DNA of 64,000 nucleotides from Methylocystis iwaonis (GCF_027925385.1 NZ_AP027142.1:2400001-2464000); one strand, 5' to 3'. Positions 8,830-18,943 are shown, numbered from the stretch's first letter. The notes: generated from the letters alone by a model not told the origin. Numbers and translations are program-made.

Positions 8830-9162
8830 ATGATCGAGGATCTTCCGCAAGTCTTCAAATACCACGTCTTCACTTGCTTTCAGCAGCGCCCGCCGGGACA
8901 TCCGCGCGGCAGTTGCATGACCTCCGGCGGAAAGCCCTTGTGGGATCGCCTGCAGGCAAAGCTCAATGTGCAGCCCAACCCTGATATTTCCGTGACGGCG
9001 ACCGGTTGCCTCGGCTTTTGCCGCGCGGGCCCGCTGATGGTCGTTTACCCGGAGGGCGTTTGGTATACGCCGCGCACGGAAGCCGACATCGACGAAATCT
9101 TCCAATCGCATTTCACCGAGGGCAAGCCGGTCGAGCGGTTGATTATCGTGCCTCAGCTTTGA
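8830..9162 (+). CDS. Thioredoxin-fold [2Fe-2S] ferredoxin (FeSI/Aae Fd4 type)
   Basis: A 110-residue protein with cysteines 16, 29, 60 and 64 in the order C-x12-C ... C-x3-C (TGCLGFCRAGP), the pattern of thioredoxin-like [2Fe-2S] ferredoxins. Relatives are the Azotobacter FeSI (Shethna I) protein and clostridial Fd. The ATG at 8830 has AGAGAGA upstream. It is the last plus-strand gene of the nifB operon, followed by a rho-independent terminator. An electron transfer or redox-sensing role in nitrogen fixation is inferred. Confidence 0.88.
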   Translation: MIEDLPQVFKYHVFTCFQQRPPGHPRGSCMTSGGKPLWDRLQAKLNVQPNPDISVTATGCLGFCRAGPLMVVYPEGVWYTPRTEADIDEIFQSHFTEGKPVERLIIVPQL

Positions 9163-9185
9163 GATCGAGCGTCGCATAAGAAAAG

Positions 9186-9212
9186 AAGCCGTCGGCAAAA
9201 CCGGCGGCTTTT
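9186..9212 (+). terminator. Rho-independent terminator of the nifB operon
   Basis: A 10-base-pair stem (AAGCCGTCGG with CCGGCGGCTT, one G-T pair) with a CAAAA loop and trailing T residues lies 24 bases after the ferredoxin stop codon. It separates the nifB operon from the repeat cluster and the convergent globin gene. Confidence 0.8.
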
Positions 9213-9227
9213 CCATTTTGGCAGAGC

Positions 9228-9310
9228 CGTCATTGCGAGGAGCAGAGCGACGAGAGCAATCCAGGACCGTTGTAGCTGCTCTGGATTGCTTCGCTTCGCT
9301 CGCAATGACG
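9228..9310. repeat. Palindromic repeat family A, copy 1
   Basis: An 83-base imperfect inverted repeat with ends CGTCATTGCGAG and CTCGCAATGACG and inner arms around GCAATCCAG/CTGGATTGC. The family occurs six times in this window. Between nifB-operon and globin 3' ends it may act as a bidirectional hairpin. Confidence 0.9.
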
Positions 9311-9358
9311 AGATTGGCGCTGGCCCCGAACCCGGCACGGCGCGGACAGCCTCAGAAC

Positions 9359-9440
9359 CGTCATTGCGAGGAGCGAAGCGACGAAGCAATCCAGGGCCGC
9401 CGTAGCTGCGCTGGATTGCTTCGCTCCGCTCGCAATGACG
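9359..9440. repeat. Palindromic repeat family A, copy 2
   Basis: A second copy, 82 bases long, lies 48 bases after copy 1 and has the same arms (GTCATTGCGAGGAGCGAAG and its complement). It ends 9 bases before the globin stop codon. The 286-base gap between the two convergent genes holds only the terminator and these two copies. Confidence 0.92.
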
Positions 9441-9448
9441 GAATTCGC

Positions 9449-9868
9449 TTACACCGGTTCCTTCGACGGGTTCCCCTCCGCATCCTTGAAGGGAAACAAC
9501 CCCGACTGAAAACACTGCGTCATATGTTCCGCCCGCGCGATCGCGGCCGAGGCCAGCTCCTCGGGCATCGTCTCTTTCGCAGCCTCGGTGAAAAGCGACA
9601 ACCAGCGGGGAAAATGTTCGACTTCGATCGGCAGCTTCACATGAACGCCGAAAGGCGTGCCCTGATAGCGCGTCGTACCCAGAAGCGCATGCGACCAGAA
9701 ATTCGAGACGATCTCCAGATGCGGCTCCAGCTCGGGGATCGTCTTTTCGAAGACGGGACCAAGCAAGGGATCGGTGCCGCCTTTCTCGTAGAAGCGCGTG
9801 ACGCAGGCGCGGATGGCCGCTTCCGCGCTGGCATTGTCCGCTTTGGCCTCCTCAACCGCCGTTTCCAT
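9449..9868 (-). CDS. Group III truncated haemoglobin
   Basis: The 139-residue protein has the compact 2-on-2 globin core. It carries FYEKGGTDPLLGPVFEK, the family's helix B/C to E signature, then HVKLPIEVEHFPRWLSLF, where H85 is the likely proximal haem ligand. Group III truncated globins bind O2 or NO. The ATG at 9868 was preferred over the longer open frame because GGAGGCGAC lies just upstream. The gene follows the pseudo-receiver gene on the same strand, 17 bases apart. The position next to nifH suggests O2 or NO handling during nitrogen fixation, which is inference. Confidence 0.9.
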   Translation of the reverse strand: METAVEEAKADNASAEAAIRACVTRFYEKGGTDPLLGPVFEKTIPELEPHLEIVSNFWSHALLGTTRYQGTPFGVHVKLPIEVEHFPRWLSLFTEAAKETMPEELASAAIARAEHMTQCFQSGLFPFKDAEGNPSKEPV

Positions 9869-9885
9869 TGTCGCCTCCTCGTCGC

Positions 9886-10341
9886 TCACCGCACATTGAG
9901 AACAGTCAGCGGAATTGTCACGCCTCCCGTGCCGCGGCCAAGCATCGCGTCCACCTTCTGACGAACAAACTCCACCTTGAGCGGCTTGGCGATGAAGCCA
10001 TGGGCGCCCGCCGCGACGCATTCCTTGCCGAATGCATTGTTGTTCGGCTCGACCACGATCAGAATTTTCGCCTGAGGCTGCTCCTGCCGAAATTTGCCCA
10101 GAAGCGCCAATCCTTCGGCCTGCGGCAAAGTTTCCGCGAGCAGAATGAGATCCGGCGGCTGCGTCTTACCCTTTTCGAAAGCGATCGCCGTGCTCGCCAC
10201 TTCATGCGCCTCGAATTCGTCGTGCAACATGAACTGAAGCGCTGCGCGAAAGATCTCATTGTCGTCGACAATGAACACCCGCTTGTTCTCCAGCGCCTTC
10301 GACATTTCCACGCCGATCTGCATTTCCCTGACCTCGTTCAC
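9886..10341 (-). CDS. Degenerate response-regulator receiver protein
   Basis: This 151-residue protein has a single receiver (REC) domain and no output domain. The acidic pair D26-D27 (FIVDDNEIF) and the conserved lysine K119 (IAKPL) are present. The position of the phosphoacceptor aspartate, in the strand PDLILLAETLP, holds alanine (A69), so phosphorylation in the usual way is unlikely. The conserved Thr/Ser position reads VVEPNN. It is divergent from nifH and probably cotranscribed with the truncated globin gene. It may bind a partner constitutively; the partner is unknown. Confidence 0.85.
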   Translation of the reverse strand: MNEVREMQIGVEMSKALENKRVFIVDDNEIFRAALQFMLHDEFEAHEVASTAIAFEKGKTQPPDLILLAETLPQAEGLALLGKFRQEQPQAKILIVVEPNNNAFGKECVAAGAHGFIAKPLKVEFVRQKVDAMLGRGTGGVTIPLTVLNVR

Positions 10342-10433
10342 GTTGCGATTGCCCGTTTTTCAAGCAAGCGACATGCCGAGGCGCTTGTGGGAAGCTGAGC
10401 TTTGGCGTTTGTCAGTTCGCTTGCGAACATCAC

Positions 10434-10449
10434 TGTCGGCTTTGACACA
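10434..10449 (+). promoter_or_regulatory. NifA upstream activator site for nifH
   Basis: TGTCGGCTTTGACACA is an exact TGT-N10-ACA element about 70-85 bases upstream of the nifH sigma-54 promoter. Because the site is symmetric and the gap is only about 340 bases, it could also influence the divergent receiver-globin pair, though no sigma-54 box facing that way was found. Confidence 0.85.
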
Positions 10450-10519
10450 CGTGCCCGAGCGCCCTCCGAGCCGACCATAACTCAAGCAAATCCAATATCT
10501 TAAGCATTTGTTACCGAGC

Positions 10520-10534
10520 TGGCACGCCCTTTGC
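10520..10534 (+). promoter_or_regulatory. sigma-54 (-24/-12) promoter of nifHDK
   Basis: TGGCACGCCCTTTGC is a near-perfect sigma-54 promoter with 10 bases between GG and GC. It lies about 150 bases upstream of the nifH ATG, leaving a long untranslated leader. Apart from this and the NifA site, nothing else is recognised in the 10342-10682 gap. Confidence 0.93.
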
Positions 10535-10622
10535 GCAATACCCCACGCAAGGCTTTTGGCTGCCGGTTCAAATAGTCAATTGGGAAACGCCGGTCGCCCG
10601 CGCCTCGTCGCAGAGTGAGTGA

Positions 10623-11564
<942 letters not shown>

Positions 11565-11576
11565 ATTTCGCCAACT

Positions 11577-11600
11577 GCCCGGCTCTTTCGAGAGCCGGGC
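11577..11600 (+). promoter_or_regulatory. Stem-loop between nifH and nifD
   Basis: A perfect 10-base-pair stem (GCCCGGCTCT/AGAGCCGGGC) closed by a TTCG tetraloop. It lacks a following T run, so it should act as an mRNA stability or partial-termination element. Such hairpins after nifH are known to help make more NifH than NifDK. Confidence 0.8.
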
Positions 11601-11627
11601 CTACCATCCTCTAGAAAGGCCTCCGTC

Positions 11628-13094
11628 ATGAGTGTGGCGCAAGCTGAATCCATCGAAGACATCAAGGCCCGCAATAAGGAACTCATTCAGGAAGTCCTGA
11701 AGGTTTATCCGGAAAAGACCGCCAAGCGTCGCGCCAAGCACCTCGGCACGTTCGAAGACGGTAAGCCGGATTGCGGCGTCAAGTCGAACATCAAATCCAT
11801 TCCGGGCGTCATGACCATTCGTGGCTGCGCCTACGCCGGTTCGAAGGGCGTTGTGTGGGGTCCGATCAAGGACATGATCCACATTTCGCACGGCCCGGTC
11901 GGCTGCGGCCAATATTCCTGGGCGTCGCGCCGCAATTATTACATCGGCACGACCGGCATCGACACTTTCGGCACGATGCAGTTCACCTCCGACTTCCAGG
12001 AGAAGGACATCGTGTTCGGCGGCGACAAGAAGCTCGCCCAGATCATGGACGAAATTCAGGTCCTCTTCCCGCTGAACAAGGGCATCACCGTTCAGTCCGA
12101 ATGCCCGATCGGCCTCATCGGCGACGATATCGAAGCCGTCTCCAAGGCCAAGTCGAAGGAATATGAAGGCAAGACGATCGTCCCGGTCCGCTGCGAAGGT
12201 TTCCGCGGCGTGTCGCAGTCGCTCGGCCACCATATCGCCAACGACGCGGTTCGCGATTGGGTGTTCGACAAGATGGACGGCAAGCCCGCCCGCTTCGAGG
12301 CTACGCCTTATGACGTCGCGATCATCGGCGACTACAACATCGGCGGCGACGCCTGGTCTTCGCGCATTCTGCTCGAAGAAATGGGCCTGCGAGTCGTTGC
12401 GCAGTGGTCCGGCGACGGCACCATCGCTGAGCTCGAAGCGACGCCGAAGGCGAAGCTGAATGTTCTGCACTGCTACCGTTCGATGAACTACATCTCCCGC
12501 CACATGGAAGAGAAATACGGTATTCCGTGGTGCGAGTACAACTTCTTCGGCCCGTCCAAGATCGAAGAGTCGCTGCGCAAGATCGCGTCGCACTTCGACG
12601 ACAAGATCAAGGAAGGCGCCGAGCGCGTCATCGCGAAATATCGTCCGCTGATGGACGCCGTCATCGCGAAGTATCGTCCGCGCCTCGAAGGCAAGAAGGT
12701 CATGCTGTTCGTCGGCGGCCTGCGTCCGCGCCACGTCATCGGCGCTTACGAAGACCTCGGCATGGAAGTCGTGGGCACGGGCTATGAGTTCGGCCACAAC
12801 GACGACTATCAGCGCACGTCCCACTATGTGAAGGACGGCACGCTGATCTACGACGACGTCACGGGCTTCGAGTTCGAGAAGTTCGTCGAGAAGATCCAGC
12901 CGGATCTCGTCGGCTCGGGCATCAAGGAGAAGTACGTCTTCCAGAAGATGGGCGTGCCCTTCCGTCAGATGCATAGCTGGGACTACTCGGGCCCCTACCA
13001 CGGCTACGACGGCTTCGCGATCTTCGCGCGCGACATGGACATGGCGATCAACTCGCCGGTCTGGAAGATGGCCAAGGCTCCCTGGGCCGCCTGA
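11628..13094 (+). CDS. nifD: NifD, nitrogenase MoFe protein alpha chain
   Basis: The alpha subunit holds FeMo-co and shares the P-cluster with NifK. In the 488 residues the P-cluster ligands are C67 (IRGCAYAG), C93 (PVGCGQYSW) and C159 ([11 protein letters not shown]). The FeMo-co ligands are C282 ([10 protein letters not shown]) and H449 ([12 protein letters not shown]). The ATG is preceded by GAAAGG. The gene lies between two hairpins, 63 bases after nifH and 71 before nifK. Length and all key residues are normal for a Mo-type group I nitrogenase. Confidence 0.99.
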   Translation: MSVAQAESIEDIKARNKELIQEVLKVYPEKTAKRRAKHLGTFEDGKPDCGVKSNIKSIPGVMTIRGCAYAGSKGVVWGPIKDMIHISHGPVGCGQYSWASRRNYYIGTTGIDTFGTMQFTSDFQEKDIVFGGDKKLAQIMDEIQVLFPLNKGITVQSECPIGLIGDDIEAVSKAKSKEYEGKTIVPVRCEGFRGVSQSLGHHIANDAVRDWVFDKMDGKPARFEATPYDVAIIGDYNIGGDAWSSRILLEEMGLRVVAQWSGDGTIAELEATPKAKLNVLHCYRSMNYISRHMEEKYGIPWCEYNFFGPSKIEESLRKIASHFDDKIKEGAERVIAKYRPLMDAVIAKYRPRLEGKKVMLFVGGLRPRHVIGAYEDLGMEVVGTGYEFGHNDDYQRTSHYVKDGTLIYDDVTGFEFEKFVEKIQPDLVGSGIKEKYVFQKMGVPFRQMHSWDYSGPYHGYDGFAIFARDMDMAINSPVWKMAKAPWAA

Positions 13095-13110
13095 TCTCCG
13101 TAACAAAAAG

Positions 13111-13139
13111 GTCTCGCCTCTCCCCTGGGGGCGAGACCG
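13111..13139 (+). promoter_or_regulatory. Stem-loop between nifD and nifK
   Basis: A 9-base-pair stem (GGTCTCGCC/GGCGAGACC) with an 11-base loop lies just upstream of the nifK ribosome-binding site (GAGAGGA). There is no T run, so it is more likely a processing or stability element than a terminator. Confidence 0.65.
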
Positions 13140-13165
13140 GCTAGCGGAAACGAGAGGAACTCCGA

Positions 13166-14725
13166 ATGCCACAGAATGCTGACAACGTTCTCGACCACTT
13201 TAATTTGTTCCGCCAGCCGGAATACAAGGAGATGTTCGAGAACAAGAAGAAGAACTTCGAAAACCCCGTGGCGGACGCCGAGCTCGAGCGCGTTCGCGAA
13301 TGGACCAAGACCGAAGAATATAAGGAAAAGAACTTCGCCCGCGAAGCGCTGACCGTCAATCCGGCCAAGGCCTGCCAGCCGCTCGGCGCCGTCTTCGCGG
13401 CCGTCGGCTTCGAGAGCACCCTGCCCTTCGTCCATGGCTCGCAGGGCTGCGTCGCTTACTATCGTTCGCACTTCTCGCGTCACTTCAAGGAGCCGACCTC
13501 CTGCGTCTCCTCCTCCATGACGGAAGACGCGGCGGTGTTCGGCGGCCTCAACAATATGATCGACGGCCTGGCGAACGCCTACAATATGTATAAGCCGAAG
13601 ATGATCTCCGTCTCCACCACCTGCATGGCGGAAGTCATCGGCGACGACCTCAACGCCTTCATCAAGACCTCGAAGGAAAAGGGCTCGGTTCCGCAGGAGT
13701 TCGACGTTCCCTTCGCGCATACCCCGGCTTTCGTCGGCAGCCACATCACCGGCTACGACAATGTCATCAAGGGCGTGCTCGAGCATTTCTGGGACGGCAA
13801 GGCCGGCACGGCCCCGGCTCTGGAGCGCAAGCCGAACAACAGCATCAACTTCCTCGGCGGCTTCGACGGCTACACGGTCGGCAATATGCGCGAAGTGAAG
13901 CGCATCTTCGAGTCCATGGGCGTCGAATATACGCTGCTCGGCGACAACAGCGACGTGTGGGACACGCCGACCGACGGCGAATTCCGCATGTATGACGGCG
14001 GCACCAAGCTCGAGGACGTCGCCAACGCGCTGCACGCCAAGGCGACCATCTCGATGCAGGAGTTCTGCACCGAAAAGACCCTGCCCTATATCGCCACCAA
14101 GGGCCAGGAAGTCGTCGCTCTGAACCATCCGGTTGGCGTCGCCGCGACCGACAAATTCCTCATGGAGATCTCCCGTATCACGGGCAAGCCGATCTCCGCG
14201 GAGCTGACCAAGGAGCGCGGCCGTCTCGTCGACGCCATCGCCGACTCTTCCGCCCATATCCACGGCAAGAAGTTTGCGATCTACGGCGATCCGGACCTGT
14301 GCTACGGCCTCGCGGCCTTCCTGCTGGAGCTCGGCGGCGAGCCGGTTCACGTCCTCGCCACCAATGGCGGCAAGGCCTGGGCGGAGAAGGTGCAGGCGCT
14401 GTTCGACTCCTCGCCCTTCGGCAAGAACTGCCACGTGTATCCGAACAAGGATCTGTGGCACATGCGCTCGCTGCTCTTCACGGAGCCGGTCGACTTCCTC
14501 ATCGGCAACACCTACGGCAAATATCTCGACCGCGATACGGGCACGCCGCTCATCCGCATCGGCTTCCCGATCTTCGATCGCCACCACAAGCACCGTTATC
14601 CGGTGTGGGGCTATCAGGGCTCGATGAACGTCCTGGTGTGGATCCTCGACGCGATCTTCGAGGACATCGACCGCAACACCAATGTCGTGGCGAAGTCGGA
14701 CTACTCCTTCGACATCATTCGCTAA
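13166..14725 (+). CDS. nifK: NifK, nitrogenase MoFe protein beta chain
   Basis: The beta subunit completes the P-cluster. P-cluster ligands are C70 (AKACQPLG), C95 ([10 protein letters not shown]) and C153 ([12 protein letters not shown]). The position of the Azotobacter P-cluster serine 188 reads alanine here (HTPAFVGS), a common variation. The 519-residue protein begins [24 protein letters not shown], the normal N terminus of the long group I beta chain. A strong GC-rich hairpin follows the stop, so the nifHDK transcript may end or be processed there. Confidence 0.99.
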   Translation: MPQNADNVLDHFNLFRQPEYKEMFENKKKNFENPVADAELERVREWTKTEEYKEKNFAREALTVNPAKACQPLGAVFAAVGFESTLPFVHGSQGCVAYYRSHFSRHFKEPTSCVSSSMTEDAAVFGGLNNMIDGLANAYNMYKPKMISVSTTCMAEVIGDDLNAFIKTSKEKGSVPQEFDVPFAHTPAFVGSHITGYDNVIKGVLEHFWDGKAGTAPALERKPNNSINFLGGFDGYTVGNMREVKRIFESMGVEYTLLGDNSDVWDTPTDGEFRMYDGGTKLEDVANALHAKATISMQEFCTEKTLPYIATKGQEVVALNHPVGVAATDKFLMEISRITGKPISAELTKERGRLVDAIADSSAHIHGKKFAIYGDPDLCYGLAAFLLELGGEPVHVLATNGGKAWAEKVQALFDSSPFGKNCHVYPNKDLWHMRSLLFTEPVDFLIGNTYGKYLDRDTGTPLIRIGFPIFDRHHKHRYPVWGYQGSMNVLVWILDAIFEDIDRNTNVVAKSDYSFDIIR

Positions 14726-14734
14726 CATCAACGC

Positions 14735-14760
14735 TTCGCCGGGCCAATTGGCCCGGCGAA
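14735..14760 (+). terminator. Hairpin after nifK, possible partial terminator
   Basis: A perfect palindrome with 11-base arms (TTCGCCGGGCC and its complement) around AATT starts 10 bases after the nifK stop. Only a short T-containing tail (TGCTTCTCT) follows, so termination may be incomplete, allowing read-through into nifEN. No sigma-54 promoter was found before nifE, which supports read-through. Confidence 0.55.
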
Positions 14761-14792
14761 TGCTTCTCTAAGCGTAAGTTCAATTAGTTCGC

Positions 14793-14876
14793 TGTCACTC
14801 CCGCGCTCGGAACGAGCGATCCGGCATCCAGAGTAAAGCTGGCGCGATTTTGGCTCTGGATACCCGAACGATCATT
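14793..14876. repeat. Palindromic repeat family B, degenerate copy in the nifK-nifE gap
   Basis: The segment starts GTCACTCCCGCGCTCGG and contains GAGCGATCCGGCATCCAGAG, then GGCTCTGGATACC. It clearly matches the family B copies at 29448 and 45055, which read GTCATTCCCGACGCTCGC. The copy has lost part of its 3' arm. It occupies most of the 247-base nifK-nifE spacer. Confidence 0.75.
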
Positions 14877-14972
14877 CAGCGCCTCGGGGATGAGCAACCC
14901 ACCCTGAAGCGCTCGAGCGGAACGGCATCAAGGCGCGACGAACGCGCGACGCAGTCAGCAGGAGGCATTTGA

Positions 14973-16640
14973 ATGGCGAGTCTGTCGGAAAAAATCCAGG
15001 ACGTCTTCAACGAGCCGGGCTGCGATAAAAACCAAGGCAAATCCGAGAAAGAGCGCAAAAAGGGCTGCACCAAGCAGCTCGCGCCCGGCGCCGCCGCCGG
15101 CGGCTGCGCCTTCGACGGCGCGAAGATCGCCCTGCAACCCATTACCGACGTCGCCCATCTCGTGCATGGCCCGATCGCCTGCGAAGGCAATAGCTGGGAC
15201 AATCGCGGCGCCAAGACCTCCGGCTCCTCGCTCTATCGCACTGGCTTCACGACCGACATCGCCGAAAATGACGTCGTGTTCGGCGGCGAGAAGCGGCTCT
15301 ATCGGTCGATCAAGGAGATCATCGACAAATATAATCCTCCGGCGGTCTTCGTCTATCAGACCTGCGTGCCGGCGATGACCGGGGACGACATCGAAGCGGT
15401 GTGCAAGGCGGCTGCGGCGAAGTTCAACAAGCCGGTGATCCCGGTGATCTCGCCCGGCTTCGTCGGCCCGAAAAATTTGGGCAATAAGCTCGCTGGCGAG
15501 GCAATCCTCGACCATGTGATCGGCACGCAAGAGCCCGAATACACCACCCCCTACGACATCAACATCATCGGCGAATATAATCTCGCCGGCGAATTGTGGC
15601 AGGTGAAGCCGCTGCTCGACGAGCTCGGCATCCGCATTCTCGCCTGCATCTCGGGCGACGCGAAATATCATGAGGTCGCATCGTCGCATCGCGCTCGCGC
15701 GGCGATGATGGTCTGCTCCAAGGCGATGATCAATGTCGCGCGCAAGATGGAGGAGCGTTACGAGATCCCCTTCTTCGAGGGCTCCTTCTACGGCATCGGC
15801 GATATGAGCGACAGTCTGCGCGAGATCGCGCGGCTGCTGATCGAGCGCGGCGCGCCTGCGGAGCTGATGGACCGCACGGAAGCGGTCATCGCCCGCGAGG
15901 AGGCGAAGGCCTGGGCGCGCATCGCGCCTTATCGTAAACGCCTTGAGGGCAAGCGCGTGCTGCTCATCACAGGCGGCGTGAAAAGCTGGTCGGTTGTCGC
16001 GGCGTTGCAGGAGGCCGGTCTCGAACTCGTCGGCACAAGCGTCAAGAAGTCGACGAAGGAAGACAAGGAGCGCATCAAGGAGCTGATGGGCCAGGACGCT
16101 CATATGATCGACGACATGACGCCGCGCGAGATGTACAAAATGCTTCGCGAGGCGCGCGCCGAAATCATGCTCTCCGGCGGCCGCTCACAGTTCATTGCGC
16201 TGAAGGCGAAAATGCCCTGGCTGGACATCAACCAGGAGCGCCATCACGCCTATGCCGGTTATGAGGGCATGGTCGAGCTCGTCCACGAGATCGACAAGGC
16301 GCTTTACAACCCGGTGTGGGAGCAGGTCCGTCGACCGGCGCCTTGGGAAGAAAAGAGCTGGGAACAGCGCGCCGACGAGGCCATAGCCGCGGAAGCGGCG
16401 GCGCTCGCCGCCGATCCCGTCGCGGCGGACGCCGCACGTCGCGACAAGCAAGTTTGCTCCTGCAATCTCATCTCGGTTGGCGCCATCGAAGACGCGATCC
16501 GTGACGGCGCCAACGACGTCGCCGCTGTCGGAAAGGCGACGGCCGCCGGCACGGGCTGCGGCGGTTGTCAGGAACGCATCGCCGCCTTGCTCGAAGCGGC
16601 GTCCAACGCGAGCGCGGTCGCCGCGCCGCAAGCGGCTTGA
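14973..16640 (+). CDS. nifE: NifE, FeMo-co assembly scaffold alpha subunit, with C-terminal BFD-like [2Fe-2S] domain
   Basis: NifE with NifN forms the scaffold on which NifB-co becomes FeMo-co. The NifD-like body covers about residues 1-460 ([31 protein letters not shown]). The protein is 555 residues, about 85 longer than Azotobacter NifE. The extra part is an Ala-rich linker, then [18 protein letters not shown] and [11 protein letters not shown] (cysteines near 495, 497, 529 and 532). This is the CxC...CxxC pattern of BFD-like ferredoxin domains, as in the centre of NifU. The domain may supply electrons or clusters. Similar extended NifE proteins exist in rhizobia, as I recall. AGGAGG precedes the ATG. 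Confidence 0.97.
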   Translation: MASLSEKIQDVFNEPGCDKNQGKSEKERKKGCTKQLAPGAAAGGCAFDGAKIALQPITDVAHLVHGPIACEGNSWDNRGAKTSGSSLYRTGFTTDIAENDVVFGGEKRLYRSIKEIIDKYNPPAVFVYQTCVPAMTGDDIEAVCKAAAAKFNKPVIPVISPGFVGPKNLGNKLAGEAILDHVIGTQEPEYTTPYDINIIGEYNLAGELWQVKPLLDELGIRILACISGDAKYHEVASSHRARAAMMVCSKAMINVARKMEERYEIPFFEGSFYGIGDMSDSLREIARLLIERGAPAELMDRTEAVIAREEAKAWARIAPYRKRLEGKRVLLITGGVKSWSVVAALQEAGLELVGTSVKKSTKEDKERIKELMGQDAHMIDDMTPREMYKMLREARAEIMLSGGRSQFIALKAKMPWLDINQERHHAYAGYEGMVELVHEIDKALYNPVWEQVRRPAPWEEKSWEQRADEAIAAEAAALAADPVAADAARRDKQVCSCNLISVGAIEDAIRDGANDVAAVGKATAAGTGCGGCQERIAALLEAASNASAVAAPQAA

Positions 16641-16648
16641 GGCTCGAT

Positions 16649-18013
16649 ATGGCGCGCGTCACCGTCTCCAAGAAATCCTGCGCGGTAAATCCGCTGAAAA
16701 TGAGCCAGCCGATCGGCGGCGCCCTTGCCTTCATGGGCGTCTCAGGCTGCATGCCGGTGCTGCATGGCTCGCAAGGCTGCACGTCGTTCGGCCTCGTGCT
16801 CTTCGTTCGGCACTTCAAGGAAGCCATCCCGCTGCAAACCACGGCGATGAATGAAGTCGCGACGGTTTTGGGCGGGCTCGAAAACATCGAGCAGGCGATA
16901 CTCAACATCGTGAAGCGCGCCAAGCCGCAGGTCATCGGCATTTGCTCGACCGGCGTGACGGAAACCAAGGGCGACGACGTCGACGGCTATCTGCAGTTGG
17001 TGCGCAAGCGCCACCCGGAACTCGACGACATCGGCATGGTCTATGTCTCGACACCCGATTTCAAGGATGCGTTCCAGGATGGGTTCGGCAAGACCGTCAC
17101 CAAGCTGATCGAAACCTTTGTGCCGGACGAAATCCCCTCGCGGCGCGCGCCGCAGCGCGTGAATGTGCTTGCCGGCTGCCATCTCACGCCCGGCGACATC
17201 GACGAGCTGCGCGACATCATCGAAGCCTTTGGATTGGAGCCGACCTTCCTGCCGGATCTCTCCGGCTCGCTCGACGGGCATATTCCGGACGACTTCACGC
17301 CCACGACGCTGGGCGGCGTCACCAAGGAAGACATCGCTGCAATGGGCAGCGCGGCCTGGACGATCGCGGTGGGCGAGCAGATGCGCGCCGCCGCGGAATT
17401 GCTGCAAAAGCGCGCCGGCGTGCGCTACGAGCTGTTCGATCGCCTCACTGGCCTCGCGCCCAATGACGAACTCATTGGCCTGCTGTCGCGGATCAGCGGT
17501 CGTCCGGTTCCGATCAAATTCAGGCGCCAAAGGGGCCAGCTTGTCGACGCCATGCTGGACGGGCACTTCCACTTCGGCGGAAAGCGCATCGCCATCGGCG
17601 CCGAGCCCGATCTTTTGTTCGCGATCAGCCAATGGCTGACGGAAATGGGCGCGGAAGTGACGGCGGCCGTGACCACGACGCACTCGCCGGTGCTCGAAAA
17701 GATCATGACAGAGGAAGTGCTGATCGGCGACCTCGAGGATTTGGAAAACCGCCTCGACGGCTGCGATCTGATGATCACCCATTCCCACGGGCGCCAGGCG
17801 TCCGAACGCAGCGGCGTGCCGCTCTATCGCATGGGCCTGCCGATGTTCGACCGCATCGGCGCGGCGCATGAGCTGTCTGTCGGGTACCGCGGCACGCGCG
17901 ATCTCATCTTCAAGCTCGGCAATTTGTTCATCGACCAGGTTCCCGAGCCCACCACCGAGACGTGGCGCGGAGAAAGTGCGGAACGACGGCACGACGCTTG
18001 CGTCGGAGAATGA
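16649..18013 (+). CDS. nifN: NifN, FeMo-co assembly scaffold beta subunit
   Basis: The 454-residue NifK-like partner of NifE begins MARVTVSKKSCAVNPLKMSQPIGGALAFMG, the usual NifN start, with C44 in GSQGCTSFG and the TGVTETKGDD motif. The start at 16649 was chosen over a longer open frame inside nifE because it matches the family N terminus and follows the nifE stop by eight bases. The C-terminal tail of about 15 residues (after TTETWRGE) is polar and unlike the family core. Translation is likely coupled with nifE. Confidence 0.97.
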   Translation: MARVTVSKKSCAVNPLKMSQPIGGALAFMGVSGCMPVLHGSQGCTSFGLVLFVRHFKEAIPLQTTAMNEVATVLGGLENIEQAILNIVKRAKPQVIGICSTGVTETKGDDVDGYLQLVRKRHPELDDIGMVYVSTPDFKDAFQDGFGKTVTKLIETFVPDEIPSRRAPQRVNVLAGCHLTPGDIDELRDIIEAFGLEPTFLPDLSGSLDGHIPDDFTPTTLGGVTKEDIAAMGSAAWTIAVGEQMRAAAELLQKRAGVRYELFDRLTGLAPNDELIGLLSRISGRPVPIKFRRQRGQLVDAMLDGHFHFGGKRIAIGAEPDLLFAISQWLTEMGAEVTAAVTTTHSPVLEKIMTEEVLIGDLEDLENRLDGCDLMITHSHGRQASERSGVPLYRMGLPMFDRIGAAHELSVGYRGTRDLIFKLGNLFIDQVPEPTTETWRGESAERRHDACVGE

Positions 18014-18054
18014 CATCGCGCCGATCAGCGCTCACTGACGACATAGGAGGCGTC

Positions 18055-18465
18055 ATGAAAGTCGCATTCGCCACCCAAGACCTCGAAAGGGTCGACGCCC
18101 ATTTCGGCTGGGCCAAGAACATCGCGATCTACGATCTCTCGCCCGACTCCTACACTTTCGTCGAGGCCGTCGCTTTTTCCGGCGACCTTCAGGAAGACGG
18201 CAACGAGGATAAGCTGCAGCCGAAGCTCGAAGCGATCAAGGATTGCGCGATCCTCTATGTGGCCGCGATCGGCGGCTCGGGCGCCGCGCGCGTCGTTGCA
18301 TCGAACATTCACCCGATGAAGGTCAAAGAGCCCGAAAAGATCACCGATCTGATCGAGAAGCTCCAGGTCGTGCTGCGCGGAAATCCGCCCCCATGGCTGC
18401 GTAAGGTTTTGTCGAAGAGCGGCGACCGCAACTTCGATTTCGAGGAGGAGACCGAAAATGTCTGA
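18055..18465 (+). CDS. nifX: NifX, NifB-co/VK-cluster carrier
   Basis: A 136-residue NifX/NafY-domain protein ([28 protein letters not shown]) that binds cofactor precursors between NifB and NifEN. The glycine-rich [14 protein letters not shown] and the C-terminal [11 protein letters not shown] are typical. The ATG follows AGGAGGCGTC. The last codons overlap the next gene by eight bases, so the two are coupled. Confidence 0.95.
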   Translation: MKVAFATQDLERVDAHFGWAKNIAIYDLSPDSYTFVEAVAFSGDLQEDGNEDKLQPKLEAIKDCAILYVAAIGGSGAARVVASNIHPMKVKEPEKITDLIEKLQVVLRGNPPPWLRKVLSKSGDRNFDFEEETENV

Positions 18466-18928
18466 AGCCGCCGCTGTAGAAGCCGCATCGAAGCCCGAGG
18501 ACAGCATCTTCCTCAAGGAGCTGATCAAGGTCTGGCGCGCGCAGGACACGCATGGAACCTGGGAGAAGAAGACCGATCTCAGCCTCCTCGATCCCTATAT
18601 CGTCACCAAGGAGCAGCGCAAGGAAATCCCGATCATCGGCGATCCGGACCCTGAGATGCTCTGGCGTCTCGAGCTGTTTTACAACGCTGTCGGCCTCGCC
18701 ATCGAGCGCCGCACAGGCTGCATGGTGCAGCCGATGATGAAAATGAGCCATGAGGGCTTCGGCCGCATGATCCTGACCACCGGCCGTCTCATCGTGGTGA
18801 ACAAGCAGTTGCGCGACGTGCATCGTTTCGGCTTCGAGTCGTTCGAGAAGCTTGCGTCGGAAGGCGAGAAGTTCGTCGACGCCGGCGTCGAGATGATCGA
18901 GAAATTCCCCGAAGTAGCCAAGTTCTGA
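18458..18928 (+). CDS. NifX-associated nitrogen fixation protein (DUF269 family)
   Basis: This 156-residue protein belongs to the conserved family almost always encoded directly after nifX. Characteristic stretches are [19 protein letters not shown] (residues 18-36) and [21 protein letters not shown]. Its function is unresolved; its constant partnership with NifX suggests a role in cofactor trafficking. It overlaps nifX by eight bases. Confidence 0.95.
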   Translation: MSEAAAVEAASKPEDSIFLKELIKVWRAQDTHGTWEKKTDLSLLDPYIVTKEQRKEIPIIGDPDPEMLWRLELFYNAVGLAIERRTGCMVQPMMKMSHEGFGRMILTTGRLIVVNKQLRDVHRFGFESFEKLASEGEKFVDAGVEMIEKFPEVAKF

Positions 18929-18943
18929 TCGGAGGCGCGGAGA

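Noticed and set aside
9228..9440. Two adjacent repeats considered as a CRISPR array or attachment site.
   Set aside because: The units are long palindromes with unequal, self-complementary inner arms and only two copies; other copies are scattered singly through the window.
10410..10429. TGT-N14-ACA considered as an additional NifA site.
   Set aside because: NifA sites need 10 bases between the half-sites. It is mentioned only as a possible pattern shared with nifB.
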